A stretch of DNA of 32,408 nt from Candidatus Geocrenenecus arthurdayi (GTDB taxonomy: Archaea > Thermoproteota > Nitrososphaeria_A > Caldarchaeales > Wolframiiraptoraceae), in NCBI GenBank assembly GCA_023539395.1, contig JAKCEX010000012.1:1-32408 (forward strand), in the 5' to 3' direction. Below the pieces are notes generated by a model that was not told where the DNA came from, searched no databases, and worked only from the letters and a program-made list of their open reading frames with translations. Position 1 is the stretch's first letter; each line of letters opens with the position of its first letter. Below, one piece after another: positions 1-8,764 of the stretch. A program made the translations under genes and the position numbers.

Positions 1-2
1 TA

Positions 3-701
3 CAGCAGTCTCCCTTAGTTGCAGGTGGATGCAAAGAACTTCTTAAGAACCTTACCTTAAGACTAGATATATTAGAAAAAGAAATCTTTAATTTAAATAA
101 GACTAGAAGTGAATCACTACAAAAACTAAGCCAGCTCCATGAGGAATTAAATAAATTTAGGCAGAGACAGCAAGAGATCAATCAAACAATAAACGAGCTT
201 GAGAACCAGCTTCAAAGAATGGATACTGAAAGAAGAGAATTAGAAGGTAGATTGAATGCTAATATCGGCGGAGATAAGGAGAGAGAGAAAATTAGGGGAA
301 GACTTCAAGAACTATTCAAGGAAATCGATAAGTTAAACGAGAGAAGAAGAGAATTTAATGAATTAATGAATGAGGTTAGAAATAGAATTGAGAAGCATCT
401 TAAAGCAATAGAAGAATTAAGGAATGCTACACAACGTTTCATGGAGGAAATTGGCAAGAAGATTAGGGAACGTGAAGAAGTATCTAGAATTATAAGAGAG
501 CTTAAGGAAAAATGTAGCGGAGGAAATAAAACGGTAATTAAAACATATATTACGAAGTCTCTGCTAGAAAAGAAGCTAGAATTCTCAGAGAAGGAGCTTG
601 AAAGATTAGAGATGAAGATAGAGATACTATCGAATTGGTTGAATGAAACCAATGATAGAATATCTCAATTCTGCCAACAAACCACTCAAGAAAAACCATG
701 A
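3..701 (+). CDS. Coiled-coil protein, 5'-truncated by the window edge
   Basis: The frame of ORF 219..701 is open back to nt 3 (QQSPLVAGGCKELLKNLTLRLDILEKEIFNLNKTRSESLQKLSQLHEELNKF...), so the Met at 219 is probably internal. Heptad-rich E/K/R/L composition. Confidence 0.75.
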   Translation, partial: QQSPLVAGGCKELLKNLTLRLDILEKEIFNLNKTRSESLQKLSQLHEELNKFRQRQQEINQTINELENQLQRMDTERRELEGRLNANIGGDKEREKIRGRLQELFKEIDKLNERRREFNELMNEVRNRIEKHLKAIEELRNATQRFMEEIGKKIREREEVSRIIRELKEKCSGGNKTVIKTYITKSLLEKKLEFSEKELERLEMKIEILSNWLNETNDRISQFCQQTTQEKP

Positions 702-775
702 CGCACTGAAAATAGTTAAAGCATCTTCATAAATAAAGATAACACTAATAAACTAACCATAAGAATTGATTCCCG

Positions 776-1795
776 ATGAAGAGAGTCAAGTATAAAACCA
801 CACCCCTACTAATCATAATCCTCAGCTTGGCATACTTCTCTAACATCGTTAGCCCAGTATATTCTACTAACTTCGAAAGCAATACTTACATAATTAAACT
901 GATGAGAGATGGTTCAGCAGTTTGGATTATTGAATCATCAATATTTATTAGCTCCGAAGAAGATTTACAGGCTTTCATGAGTTACGTAAAAAATTTTGAT
1001 AAATATAAAGAAGAGATACTGGAAAACTTCACGCAGAGAATCCAGAAGATTGTAAGTGATGCTTCTAGATACGTTAATAGACCTATGAGAGCTGAAGACT
1101 TTAATGTATCAGTACAGGTTGTAGATACTCTGGCTGGTAAACTAGGTAAATTAATCTATATGTTTAGATGGGTTAGCTTTTCTGAAGTTGAAGATGAAAA
1201 ACTAATTGTTGGAGATGTGTTTATAGGAGGATTCTACTTATATGAAAGTGATTCTCTAACGATAATAATTCCAGAAGACTATTTAATCGTTGAAGTTTAT
1301 CCACCGCCCGATAAGAAAGATTACAGAGAAGTTACATGGTTTGGGAAAAAGCTATTCCCCGAAAAGACACCGCATATTAAGACTTCTCCTAAGACCGTTA
1401 TTGAAGAAACTTTAACTGAGGAAACTGAAATCTCTAAGGTTTCTCCAACAATCATTACTTCTGAGAGGCCACCTCTATTCGGTGAACTGGGAGCATTCTG
1501 GCAATCTATGCTAACATACTCTTTTATCATACTGATACTATTTATAGTAATAATCGCTGTTATACTTCATAGTAAGAGGAAAGAGAGAAGGTTTAACGTG
1601 AAAGATGCTGATCAAGTTATCGAAGTACTTAGAGAGATGGGGGGTTCAGCTTTCCAAAAACAGATAGTTGAGAGAACAGGATTCTCTAAAGCAAAGGTAA
1701 GCGAGATCTTATCTGCATTAGAGAAGAATGGGGTTATTGAGAAGGTTAAGATAGGGCGTTCACAGCTAATAGTAATGAAGAAGATGAAGCAGTAA
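776..1795 (+). CDS. Membrane-anchored protein with N-terminal signal/TM, extracytoplasmic domain, one TM helix and C-terminal winged-HTH
   Basis: Hydrophobic N-terminus (TTPLLIIILSLAYFSNIV), TM at SFIILILFIVIIAVIL, then a MarR/ArsR-like wHTH (DQVIEVLREMGGSAFQKQIVERTGFSKAKVSEILSALEKNGVIEKVKIGRSQLIV). Confidence 0.8.
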   Translation: MKRVKYKTTPLLIIILSLAYFSNIVSPVYSTNFESNTYIIKLMRDGSAVWIIESSIFISSEEDLQAFMSYVKNFDKYKEEILENFTQRIQKIVSDASRYVNRPMRAEDFNVSVQVVDTLAGKLGKLIYMFRWVSFSEVEDEKLIVGDVFIGGFYLYESDSLTIIIPEDYLIVEVYPPPDKKDYREVTWFGKKLFPEKTPHIKTSPKTVIEETLTEETEISKVSPTIITSERPPLFGELGAFWQSMLTYSFIILILFIVIIAVILHSKRKERRFNVKDADQVIEVLREMGGSAFQKQIVERTGFSKAKVSEILSALEKNGVIEKVKIGRSQLIVMKKMKQ

Positions 1796-1902
1796 CACTC
1801 TATACATTAAGCTATCAATTTACTCTCTAAATAAATCTGAAAGATGTTTGTTCTGTGAGATTTATGAAAAACTTAAAGCTTCACTTTAATCTTAAATGAG
1901 GG

Positions 1903-2409
1903 GTGGATTGTTTGCCTAAGCATCCGAGGTCTCCCAGCTCTGCAAAGTATAAGGCTAGAGTCGGTTATGAAGGTGAGTACTATCTTGTCCAGAAGTTTAT
2001 CTCTGCAGGTGATGGATTCTATGCTGTTAGAACTCCTGGTAGCGGAACTGGGAAAATGGCTAAACCAGACATAATCGCTACGGATGATGGAGAGCTCCTA
2101 GCCATTGAAGTAAAATCTACGAGGAAAAAATACGTTATGCTTAATCAAGACCAGGTAAATAGACTCTTAGAGTTCTGTAAAAGGTTTATAGTTAAGTGTC
2201 CAAGATGTGGTGAAGAGATTAGAGCTAAGCCAATTCTAGCAGTTAGATTCCTAAATAGAGGATGGAAGTTTATTGAAATCCCCAGAGATTGGAGAGGACC
2301 TATTATCGTAAGAGTCGACGAGGCTTCTCCAAAACTTTTACAATCTTCTCCTTCCCACTCTGACGTTGAGGCTGGAAGCTCTTCTCCAAAGAAGAAAGCT
2401 CTAAAATGA
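1903..2409 (+). CDS. hjc: Archaeal Holliday junction resolvase Hjc (GTG 1903 or TTG 1912 start)
   Basis: Motifs GYEGEYYLVQKF, VRTPGSGTGKMAKPDIIA, LLAIEVKSTRKKYVMLNQDQVNRLLEFC match the archaeal Hjc nuclease fold (E, PD, ExK). Confidence 0.9.
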   Translation: MDCLPKHPRSPSSAKYKARVGYEGEYYLVQKFISAGDGFYAVRTPGSGTGKMAKPDIIATDDGELLAIEVKSTRKKYVMLNQDQVNRLLEFCKRFIVKCPRCGEEIRAKPILAVRFLNRGWKFIEIPRDWRGPIIVRVDEASPKLLQSSPSHSDVEAGSSSPKKKALK

Positions 2410-2698
2410 ATTGATTTAGATAATGGCTGAATGTTGGAGCATTTTTAACCCATTTCCTCTCACTAGGCTTTGATAGGTATCCTAGATCTGCAAGATTCTG
2501 TAGTAATGTTCCAACAGACCTCCTTTTCTGACGGCTTTCAGAGATGTCTCTTGGAAGAAGATTAACTACGTCTGTTAAAGTGAATACTCTATTCTCTATA
2601 GTGGATAGAGAACCCAATACTTGTACAACTTCATCTATAGTTAGTTTCCTAACCTTCCATGAAAGCATCTTTATAATTGGGTTATCAGACTTCCCCAA
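2303..2698 (-). CDS. Small protein with winged-helix-like region, unknown function
   Basis: 131-aa ORF 3 nt downstream of the 2702..4339 gene on the same strand; helix-rich segment ENRVFTLTDVVNLLPRDISESRQKRRSVGTLLQNLADLGYLSKPSERKWVK. Its 3' end overlaps the 3' end of hjc. Confidence 0.6.
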   Translation of the reverse strand: MGKSDNPIIKMLSWKVRKLTIDEVVQVLGSLSTIENRVFTLTDVVNLLPRDISESRQKRRSVGTLLQNLADLGYLSKPSERKWVKNAPTFSHYLNQFILELSSLEKSFQPQRQSGKEKIVKVLEKPRRLLR

Positions 2699-2701
2699 TT
2701 T

Positions 2702-4339
2702 TCATTCACCCCTAACCTTCTTAAGTATCATATCAGCTGGAATATCATAGGTTTTATCACACTTTCCACATTTAAATCTAAGCTTCCAATTCTTAGAAGA
2801 TAATTCTTCAAGCTCGCTTTCAAAGGGTAGATTCACGATAGTTTGTTCCTTACAGTAGATACAGGTTACTCTAGCCTTCTTACCCTCAGCTGTAGTCTTT
2901 AATTCTACTGTAGCCCCTTCTGGAGAGATAGCTGTTAGAATGCTCCGAGCTTCAATTTTCTTATCTTCTACTGGTCTAGATACTTCTATCCTACTTTTCT
3001 CTTCAATACTTCTTCTGAGAGATGCAATCTCCTCTTCAAGAGCAACCCTTTTCTCACTTAATAGTTTCAATTCCTTCTCTACTCTTTCAAAAACCCATCT
3101 TGGAACAAAATCCTTCTTGAGATAGGGCATTACAAGATCTATCAAGGTCTTTCTAACTCTTTCAAGGAAGTAGGGTTCAAGGGGCTTCTGAGCTATTGCT
3201 TCACCTTTCTTAATCTTTATCAATTTCTGAATATGCTGTGAAAGTAATTCAAGATCCTCGATGGCTCCTCCTTCAGGATCTTGTAACAACTTTAGGATAG
3301 AGTAAGCTGCCGCCATCTCCCCATCAAGTAAGTCGATAAGTGATTCCTTACTCTTAATTTCTCTCTCTAACATCTCTACTTTTCCTAGAAGTTCTCTGTG
3401 TCTAGAAAGTATTTCTTTAGTTGATGCTTCAACGCCAGTAAGTTCTGATAACTCTTTCTTCAATGTTTCAACCTTCTCTTCTAAATCCTCTAACTCATTC
3501 CTCTTCTCTTGAAGTAAACGATTCACTTCATTTATATCAAACTTTATGTTCATTAATTCTTCTATTTCCCTCCTTAACCTATCTACTTCTTCTCGGTATC
3601 TAGAAAGCTCAGAGAGAATGCTATCTCTTTCAGTAGATAATCTTTCAATATCATTCTTTAGATTTTTTAATCCATCTATAAGCCCGTATTCTTCTTTTAA
3701 GAGGTTATCTAAGTTTTCTCTTTCTTGAATTATCTTCTGGAGAGACTCTCTAGCTTCTAATAGTTCTCTATTTATTTTATCTAATTCTAGAGATAGGTCT
3801 TCGTATTTAGAGACATATGAGATTATCTTATCAGCATCATATTTTTGGTTTCTAAGATTCTTCAAGAATTTTGTGGCCCTATCCAAGTCTTCTAAGTCTA
3901 GACCATTCTTTTTTAATTCTTCAATGATAGAGATTATGTTCTTTGTTGTTTCAAGTGTGATATTGTACTGCTCCATGTATAGTTTTAAGTCTTCTTCTAT
4001 CTTCTTCCTCTTTTCTATTAGCTGCTGGATAGCATACCTAGTTTTTACTTCTTCTCTGCTTAGTTTCTCGTAATCTCTAACTAGTGTAGTATATGTCTTA
4101 TGATGTTCTTTCTCTAACTTCCTTAATCTAAGAGCATGATTAATGTATCTCTGAAGAGTCTTCTTATCCCATCCTAGACTATCTAGCAACTCTACTAACT
4201 CTTTCATCCTATCTTCAGATAAGAATAATTCAGGCTTTCTAGCTTCAGGAATAGCTATAACTACATCAAATTCTTCATTGAGCGTTTTACTTTCCTCTAC
4301 TTCCTTCTCCTGCTTCTGCTCTGTCAAAATTAGACTCAA
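2702..4339 (-). CDS. Long coiled-coil protein with C-terminal zinc ribbon (CxxC...CxxC)
   Basis: 545 aa of heptad-rich sequence ending in VTCIYCKEQTIV...LRFKCGKCDKTYDIP. Confidence 0.8.
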   Translation of the reverse strand: MSLILTEQKQEKEVEESKTLNEEFDVVIAIPEARKPELFLSEDRMKELVELLDSLGWDKKTLQRYINHALRLRKLEKEHHKTYTTLVRDYEKLSREEVKTRYAIQQLIEKRKKIEEDLKLYMEQYNITLETTKNIISIIEELKKNGLDLEDLDRATKFLKNLRNQKYDADKIISYVSKYEDLSLELDKINRELLEARESLQKIIQERENLDNLLKEEYGLIDGLKNLKNDIERLSTERDSILSELSRYREEVDRLRREIEELMNIKFDINEVNRLLQEKRNELEDLEEKVETLKKELSELTGVEASTKEILSRHRELLGKVEMLEREIKSKESLIDLLDGEMAAAYSILKLLQDPEGGAIEDLELLSQHIQKLIKIKKGEAIAQKPLEPYFLERVRKTLIDLVMPYLKKDFVPRWVFERVEKELKLLSEKRVALEEEIASLRRSIEEKSRIEVSRPVEDKKIEARSILTAISPEGATVELKTTAEGKKARVTCIYCKEQTIVNLPFESELEELSSKNWKLRFKCGKCDKTYDIPADMILKKVRGE

Positions 4340-4481
4340 ATATATGTTTTCTCCGTGGGATTTATATGTTATTCCTTGCTTAGACTCCTTCTTATCATAG
4401 GTATCTCTCCGTATTATTGGAAGATTACACTATAGTTTCAAGTAGGCTTTGATAGACTTTTTGTTCTTGCCATTTATCTGT

Positions 4482-4907
4482 TTAAGTTCTAGTTCTAGGT
4501 TTTCTAAATCCAGTTATTCTTGATGGTCTTGACCGTCTTTCCCCATATCCTACCTGTCTTTCAGATAGATTATTCTCTGTATTTACTTCATTCAACTCTA
4601 CGCTAGAAGTTTCTATAGTCCCGAATCTTCCTAAGTTTAACTGCATTCTACCTCTAAAGAGTTTAATGAACCCATTTACGATTCTTACTACATCTCCTTC
4701 ATTTACCTTATCTACTTTATCATCCCACAGCACTAGGTTTATTGCTCCAGTCTCATCAGCTATCAATGCTTCACTTAATCTATGTTCCGTCCTATCGTAC
4801 TGCGATGAAACAATTCTTTCAGGCGATTTACTTACCACTTTCGCAACAAGATTTACACCACGTGAACGTGGTGTAAGCTCTCCTATCTTAACCAAGTTTT
4901 CTACCAT
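4482..4907 (-). CDS. ssb: Single-stranded DNA-binding protein, crenarchaeal-type single OB fold
   Basis: IGELTPRSRGVNLVAKVVSKSPERIV...SEALIADETGAINLVLWDDKVDKVNEGDVVRIVNGFIKLFRGRMQLNLGRFGTI resembles Sulfolobus-type SSB; R-rich C-terminal tail. Confidence 0.85.
   Translation of the reverse strand: MVENLVKIGELTPRSRGVNLVAKVVSKSPERIVSSQYDRTEHRLSEALIADETGAINLVLWDDKVDKVNEGDVVRIVNGFIKLFRGRMQLNLGRFGTIETSSVELNEVNTENNLSERQVGYGERRSRPSRITGFRKPRTRT
4853..4876. repeat. Perfect inverted repeat TTACACCACGT-GA-ACGTGGTGTAA
   Basis: ttacaccacgtgaacgtggtgtaa: 11-bp arms, 2-nt spacer, in the 5' coding part of ssb. Confidence 0.85.
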
Positions 4908-4947
4908 TCTTAACTCCTCGATTAATTGGCTATACTTGTTTTAGAGA

Positions 4948-4957
4948 ATATTTAAGT
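4948..4957 (-). promoter_or_regulatory. Archaeal TATA-box candidate for ssb
   Basis: aatatttaag (minus strand CTTAAATATT) about 45 nt upstream of the ssb ATG, with GGAG next to the start. Confidence 0.5.
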
Positions 4958-5074
4958 ATTTTGGTTTTTAACGGATCACACAAATCTTTTTCAATTATTC
5001 TCTCTCATCCTGTATGCTTTTCCTCTATTTTTGGAGAGTCTTCAAAATCCTAGGATTCAATCTTCTGGTTATAC

Positions 5075-5833
5075 TTAGATCTGCTTTGCATGGCTGTATA
5101 ATGCCATGGCAAGGTATAGATATACCCATAGCCAGATTAATTCAAGTGGATGACCCTCCCAGATTAATCCTAGTAATTCTAGATAGTAATAAGAAATTTC
5201 TACTATGCCAAGGAGGATAAAGCTTATTGAGATTAGCATCCACGATATCCATATTCGCCCTCCAAAGAATATTACTGCACCCATTATGGCTAGGATGATT
5301 AACACTGAATCAAATATTGGATAAATGATTGCTAGTACTGCTTCAATAAGATTGTTACTTGACATTAAAGCTTCAGGGATTACCAATAAGCTTGTAACTA
5401 TTACTACGATTAACCCTGCTGTAAATGATATTGAGATGACCCTCCTATTGAATGCATCTTTAAAGACGTTTAGGTAAGAGATTAAACCAAGATATAATGG
5501 TGGATAACCCAAGACATAGAAGATGTCTGCAGCTGATGGAAACGGTACTTCTACTCCGTATACAAGTACGTAAATCGCCCAGGCAACTTCTCCCAAGAAC
5601 CAGAATAGTAATCCTAAGAAGAAAGTAAACATAGAGTAGCCTATTATACTCTTTAACCCATAATTCTTCATAGCTGTATAAGCAGATAAGGCTGGTATGA
5701 GAGCATATACTGGAAAGATAATATTTGAAGCAGTTACTATGAATTCTCTATTAAAGTATCCGTAGACATAGATTACGAGAGAGGCGAATGCCAAGACAAT
5801 ACACAGAAGGTAGAATTTCTGTAGCTCCAGCAT
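5075..5833 (-). CDS. Multi-pass membrane protein (about 7-8 TM), resembling stand-alone 7TM sensor modules
   Basis: Regular hydrophobic segments; motif FPSAADIFYVLGYPPLYLGL is reminiscent of N-terminal sensory domains of some kinases/GGDEF proteins. Confidence 0.65.
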   Translation of the reverse strand: MLELQKFYLLCIVLAFASLVIYVYGYFNREFIVTASNIIFPVYALIPALSAYTAMKNYGLKSIIGYSMFTFFLGLLFWFLGEVAWAIYVLVYGVEVPFPSAADIFYVLGYPPLYLGLISYLNVFKDAFNRRVISISFTAGLIVVIVTSLLVIPEALMSSNNLIEAVLAIIYPIFDSVLIILAIMGAVIFFGGRIWISWMLISISFILLGIVEISYYYLELLGLIWEGHPLELIWLWVYLYLAMALYSHAKQI

Positions 5834-6070
5834 TACATTCTTGAGATAGCTGAACCTCTAAGATAAACTTTGTCTCTAATACTCTAAGTTGAATCGAGGG
5901 TTTCAACAATAATATATTCTCAGATAGTGCATGATATCAAAGTATAACGATTTACTATGGATGGGTAATATGTTTGTTTACGTTATCATACGCGTGGTGT
6001 CTGGGTAAGCATTTTATCAACGTCCATCCTTATATAAGACCAGCTTTTTAGTATGTCTTGGTATGCATCC

Positions 6071-6566
6071 ATGGAGAAGATAGGGTTCTTGAAAGAAATT
6101 GTTTTTGAGAAGATTGGCAGGATCCATTCCGTTGATGAGGTTGAAGAAATTGGCGATAAGGTTAAGGTTAAAGCTAGTGAAAGAGAGTAACAGCGTAGAA
6201 GTTACAGCGTTGGTTAACAGCGGGTTTGAAACACTTGAACCAGAGATACTTGTACCATCAGATATTGCGAGAAACCTATCCCTGTATCCTCAACTCCCAC
6301 AAGGAGCAATGGTAAAAGAGTATAAGCTTGCAGATGGTAGTTCTTCAAAACTCATAAAGATATCGAAGATAATCTCCGTCTACGCTGTAGAAGAAGACAG
6401 AATGATAGGTCCAGTTGAGTCTTCATTGACTATAGCTGAGAAAGCTGAAGAACCTCTTATCAGTGATAAACTCGCCGGTAAGCTGGGAATCGTTGCTTTA
6501 GATTTCGGGGAGGGACTTTGGTGTTTTAAAGACGAAATTGGCAGAGTTACGAGGAAGTCGAGATGA
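6071..6566 (+). pseudogene. Retropepsin-like aspartic-protease-fold protein interrupted by a +1 frameshift
   Basis: Frame from ATG 6071 (in-frame ATG also at 6053) encodes MEKIGFLKEIVFEKIGRIHSVDEVEEIGDKVKVKASERE*. The next frame continues KESNSVEVTALVNSGFETLEPEILVPSDIARNLSLYPQLPQGAMVKEYKLADGS... The tracked start at 6099 gives an implausible basic N-terminus. Confidence 0.6.
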
Positions 6567-6739
6567 TACTCCAGTATAGTTATTTCTTACGATTTTTAGA
6601 AATATTTTAAGCTCCACAAACTATTAGCTCATAGAATATGGTGCATCATCCATGCTTGAAGATATAGCCACAGCAAGCGATGATGCATTGCATATAACGT
6701 TAATAATTTTCCACTTCATTTTGAATTAAATGTTCAGAG

Positions 6740-7048
6740 TCAACCTATAAGCATTCTACTTATTTTTGGTACTGGCCTTGGAGGCATCATACGGCAGGAG
6801 TTGTTTAAACGCCTAGCACTCCTCAAGAATATCTGTGCATAGTTGATGAAGATCAACAGTATCCGTAGGTATTAGAGAGGGCTTAGATTAGAGTATAGAC
6901 ATGAGAAGTTCTTCAGACATATCAAGGAGAAGATGATAATATTCCACCATAAGCTATGCAACAGAAACAATATACAGGAAGTCATAACCTCAAATTATCC
7001 CTAAACCTATCCACAATATACTACAGAGCCACAGTAATAGGAAAGTGA
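6740..7048 (+). pseudogene. Degenerate DDE transposase remnant (IS6-like archaeal IS, C-terminal part)
   Basis: Broken-frame translation: YLFLVLALEASYGRSCLNA* / VDEDQQYP*VLERA / RGLRLEYRHEKFFRHIKEKMIIFHHKLCNRNNIQEVITSN / KLSLNLSTIYYRATVIGK*. This resembles the usual ASYGRS...VVDxGPWYxWxLERLGLEYRHE...RFFRYLKERT..FHHKLSARNHIQ... order. Confidence 0.6.
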
Positions 7049-7091
7049 GTGAAAACTATTATTCTGACGCTGATATCATACTGTCTAGATT

Positions 7092-8726
7092 CTATTCTCT
7101 GATAACTGCTTTCAGTGTTTCTATAGTTTTATCTATCCCCATATCCCATAGATATGGCCCTAGTCTCGGACCATAATCTCTTCCTAAGAATATCTGGTAG
7201 AGTTTCTTAAAGAATTCTGGTGGATTGATACTATGCTTTCTAGCTAATGTGAAGATTGTATTTTGTATTTCATTGGGTGATCTTGCTTGGGAGATGGCAT
7301 CAATTAGTTCTAGGATTGCTTTTCTCTCCACGCTGGTTAGAGTAATTGGTTCCTTCTTAACTACTCCAAAATCTCTAGCATAATTCATTGCTAACCTGAT
7401 CTTCTTAAGCTCTCTCTCCTCTATCCTATAACCATATTTGGAAAGCCTACTAATAATGAATTCTTCTTTCTTGTCTTCAGGGGCAACTAGTGATAAGTCA
7501 ACTATAAGCGAGTAGGGGATATGTGCTGAAGGCTTAGAAGGTGGTTTAAGAAGATTAGAGTATAGGTAAAGTCCTTTAAGCTTCTCTCTCTCCATTAAGT
7601 TATCTATCTTTACTTTATCGAAGTATACGTCTTCGAGATAATCTAGTTCATCCATCATTCTAGGTATCGTCTCGTAGGAGATAATCCTCGTACCTACAAC
7701 TCTCTTAAAGAAGAGGAGGAGAAGACTTTGAGGTAGACCATACTTATACCATTCCTGGGGAGTGAAGACGTTTCCTGCAGACTTAGATATCTTTCTACCT
7801 GATTTATCTAGAAATAACTCATATCTAATATGCGTTGGAGGTTCATATCCTAGAATATTCTTTGAAACCCAATCATTCACTTTAACGGAGTCTGCTATAT
7901 CTTTACCATACGCTTCAAACCTAATATCTAGAGCTAACCATCTTGCAGCAAACTCTGTCTTCCATGCAAGTTTACCATCATCTCTCTTAATATCTGCTAC
8001 ACCTTCATATCCGCATCCATTATACCATTTACCTTTAATCTCAACACCATTACATTTATAATATACAACTCTTTTCTCAGGATCATATTTGTATGATTGA
8101 GTAGTGTATATTCTTCCACAGTTTCTACAGATAGCAAAGTATGGTAAAACTTTAAGATATTTCTCCTGCCCCGTGAATTCAGCTATAATCCTGCCTATCT
8201 TATCTGAGTTTAATAGTATCTTGTGGATGGCTTCTGATAGGATTCCAGTAGCGTAAGCTTCTCTACCAGACTTGAATACATATTCAACGCCTGCGTAGTC
8301 TAATGCTTCTCTAAGCATTCCACTTGTATGCTCTGAAAATGAACCATGGCATCCGAATGGGTCAGGTATACTTGAAACAGGCATCAATAAGTATTCTTCA
8401 AGATTTTTTGGGAATCCCGCAGGCACTCTTCTTAAACCATCCATATCATCTGTGAAAGCAATCGATTCAGCTTTGTACCCCATCTCTCTCAAGGCCATTA
8501 CTATTCCATAAGCTCTTACAGCATCAGCCATACTACCTATGTGGGGTATACCTGAAGCTCCGAGACCACTCTCAGTCCTAATGATATCTAAACTTCTACC
8601 TAGCGCTTCCTCCCTCTTAATCAACTCATATGCAATCTTATCTATCCATGTACCATGCCCTATTACTGGTGGATTTAAACTAGCTTTACTACCTCTTGTA
8701 TTGATTCCACCTAATCTTTCACCCAT
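7092..8726 (-). CDS. lysS: Lysyl-tRNA synthetase, class I
   Basis: Class I signatures SGIPHIGSMADAVR (HIGH-like) and KISKSAGNVFTP (KMSKS-like); full-length 544 aa archaeal LysRS-I architecture. Confidence 0.93.
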   Translation of the reverse strand: MGERLGGINTRGSKASLNPPVIGHGTWIDKIAYELIKREEALGRSLDIIRTESGLGASGIPHIGSMADAVRAYGIVMALREMGYKAESIAFTDDMDGLRRVPAGFPKNLEEYLLMPVSSIPDPFGCHGSFSEHTSGMLREALDYAGVEYVFKSGREAYATGILSEAIHKILLNSDKIGRIIAEFTGQEKYLKVLPYFAICRNCGRIYTTQSYKYDPEKRVVYYKCNGVEIKGKWYNGCGYEGVADIKRDDGKLAWKTEFAARWLALDIRFEAYGKDIADSVKVNDWVSKNILGYEPPTHIRYELFLDKSGRKISKSAGNVFTPQEWYKYGLPQSLLLLFFKRVVGTRIISYETIPRMMDELDYLEDVYFDKVKIDNLMEREKLKGLYLYSNLLKPPSKPSAHIPYSLIVDLSLVAPEDKKEEFIISRLSKYGYRIEERELKKIRLAMNYARDFGVVKKEPITLTSVERKAILELIDAISQARSPNEIQNTIFTLARKHSINPPEFFKKLYQIFLGRDYGPRLGPYLWDMGIDKTIETLKAVIRE

Positions 8727-8764
8727 CTTATTCTATAAAAATTTGTTTCTACTTGTTCTTATGT

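Noticed and set aside
305-652. 115-aa minus-strand ORF
   Set aside because: Shadow of the coiled-coil gene on the plus strand; Ser/Phe-rich antisense composition.
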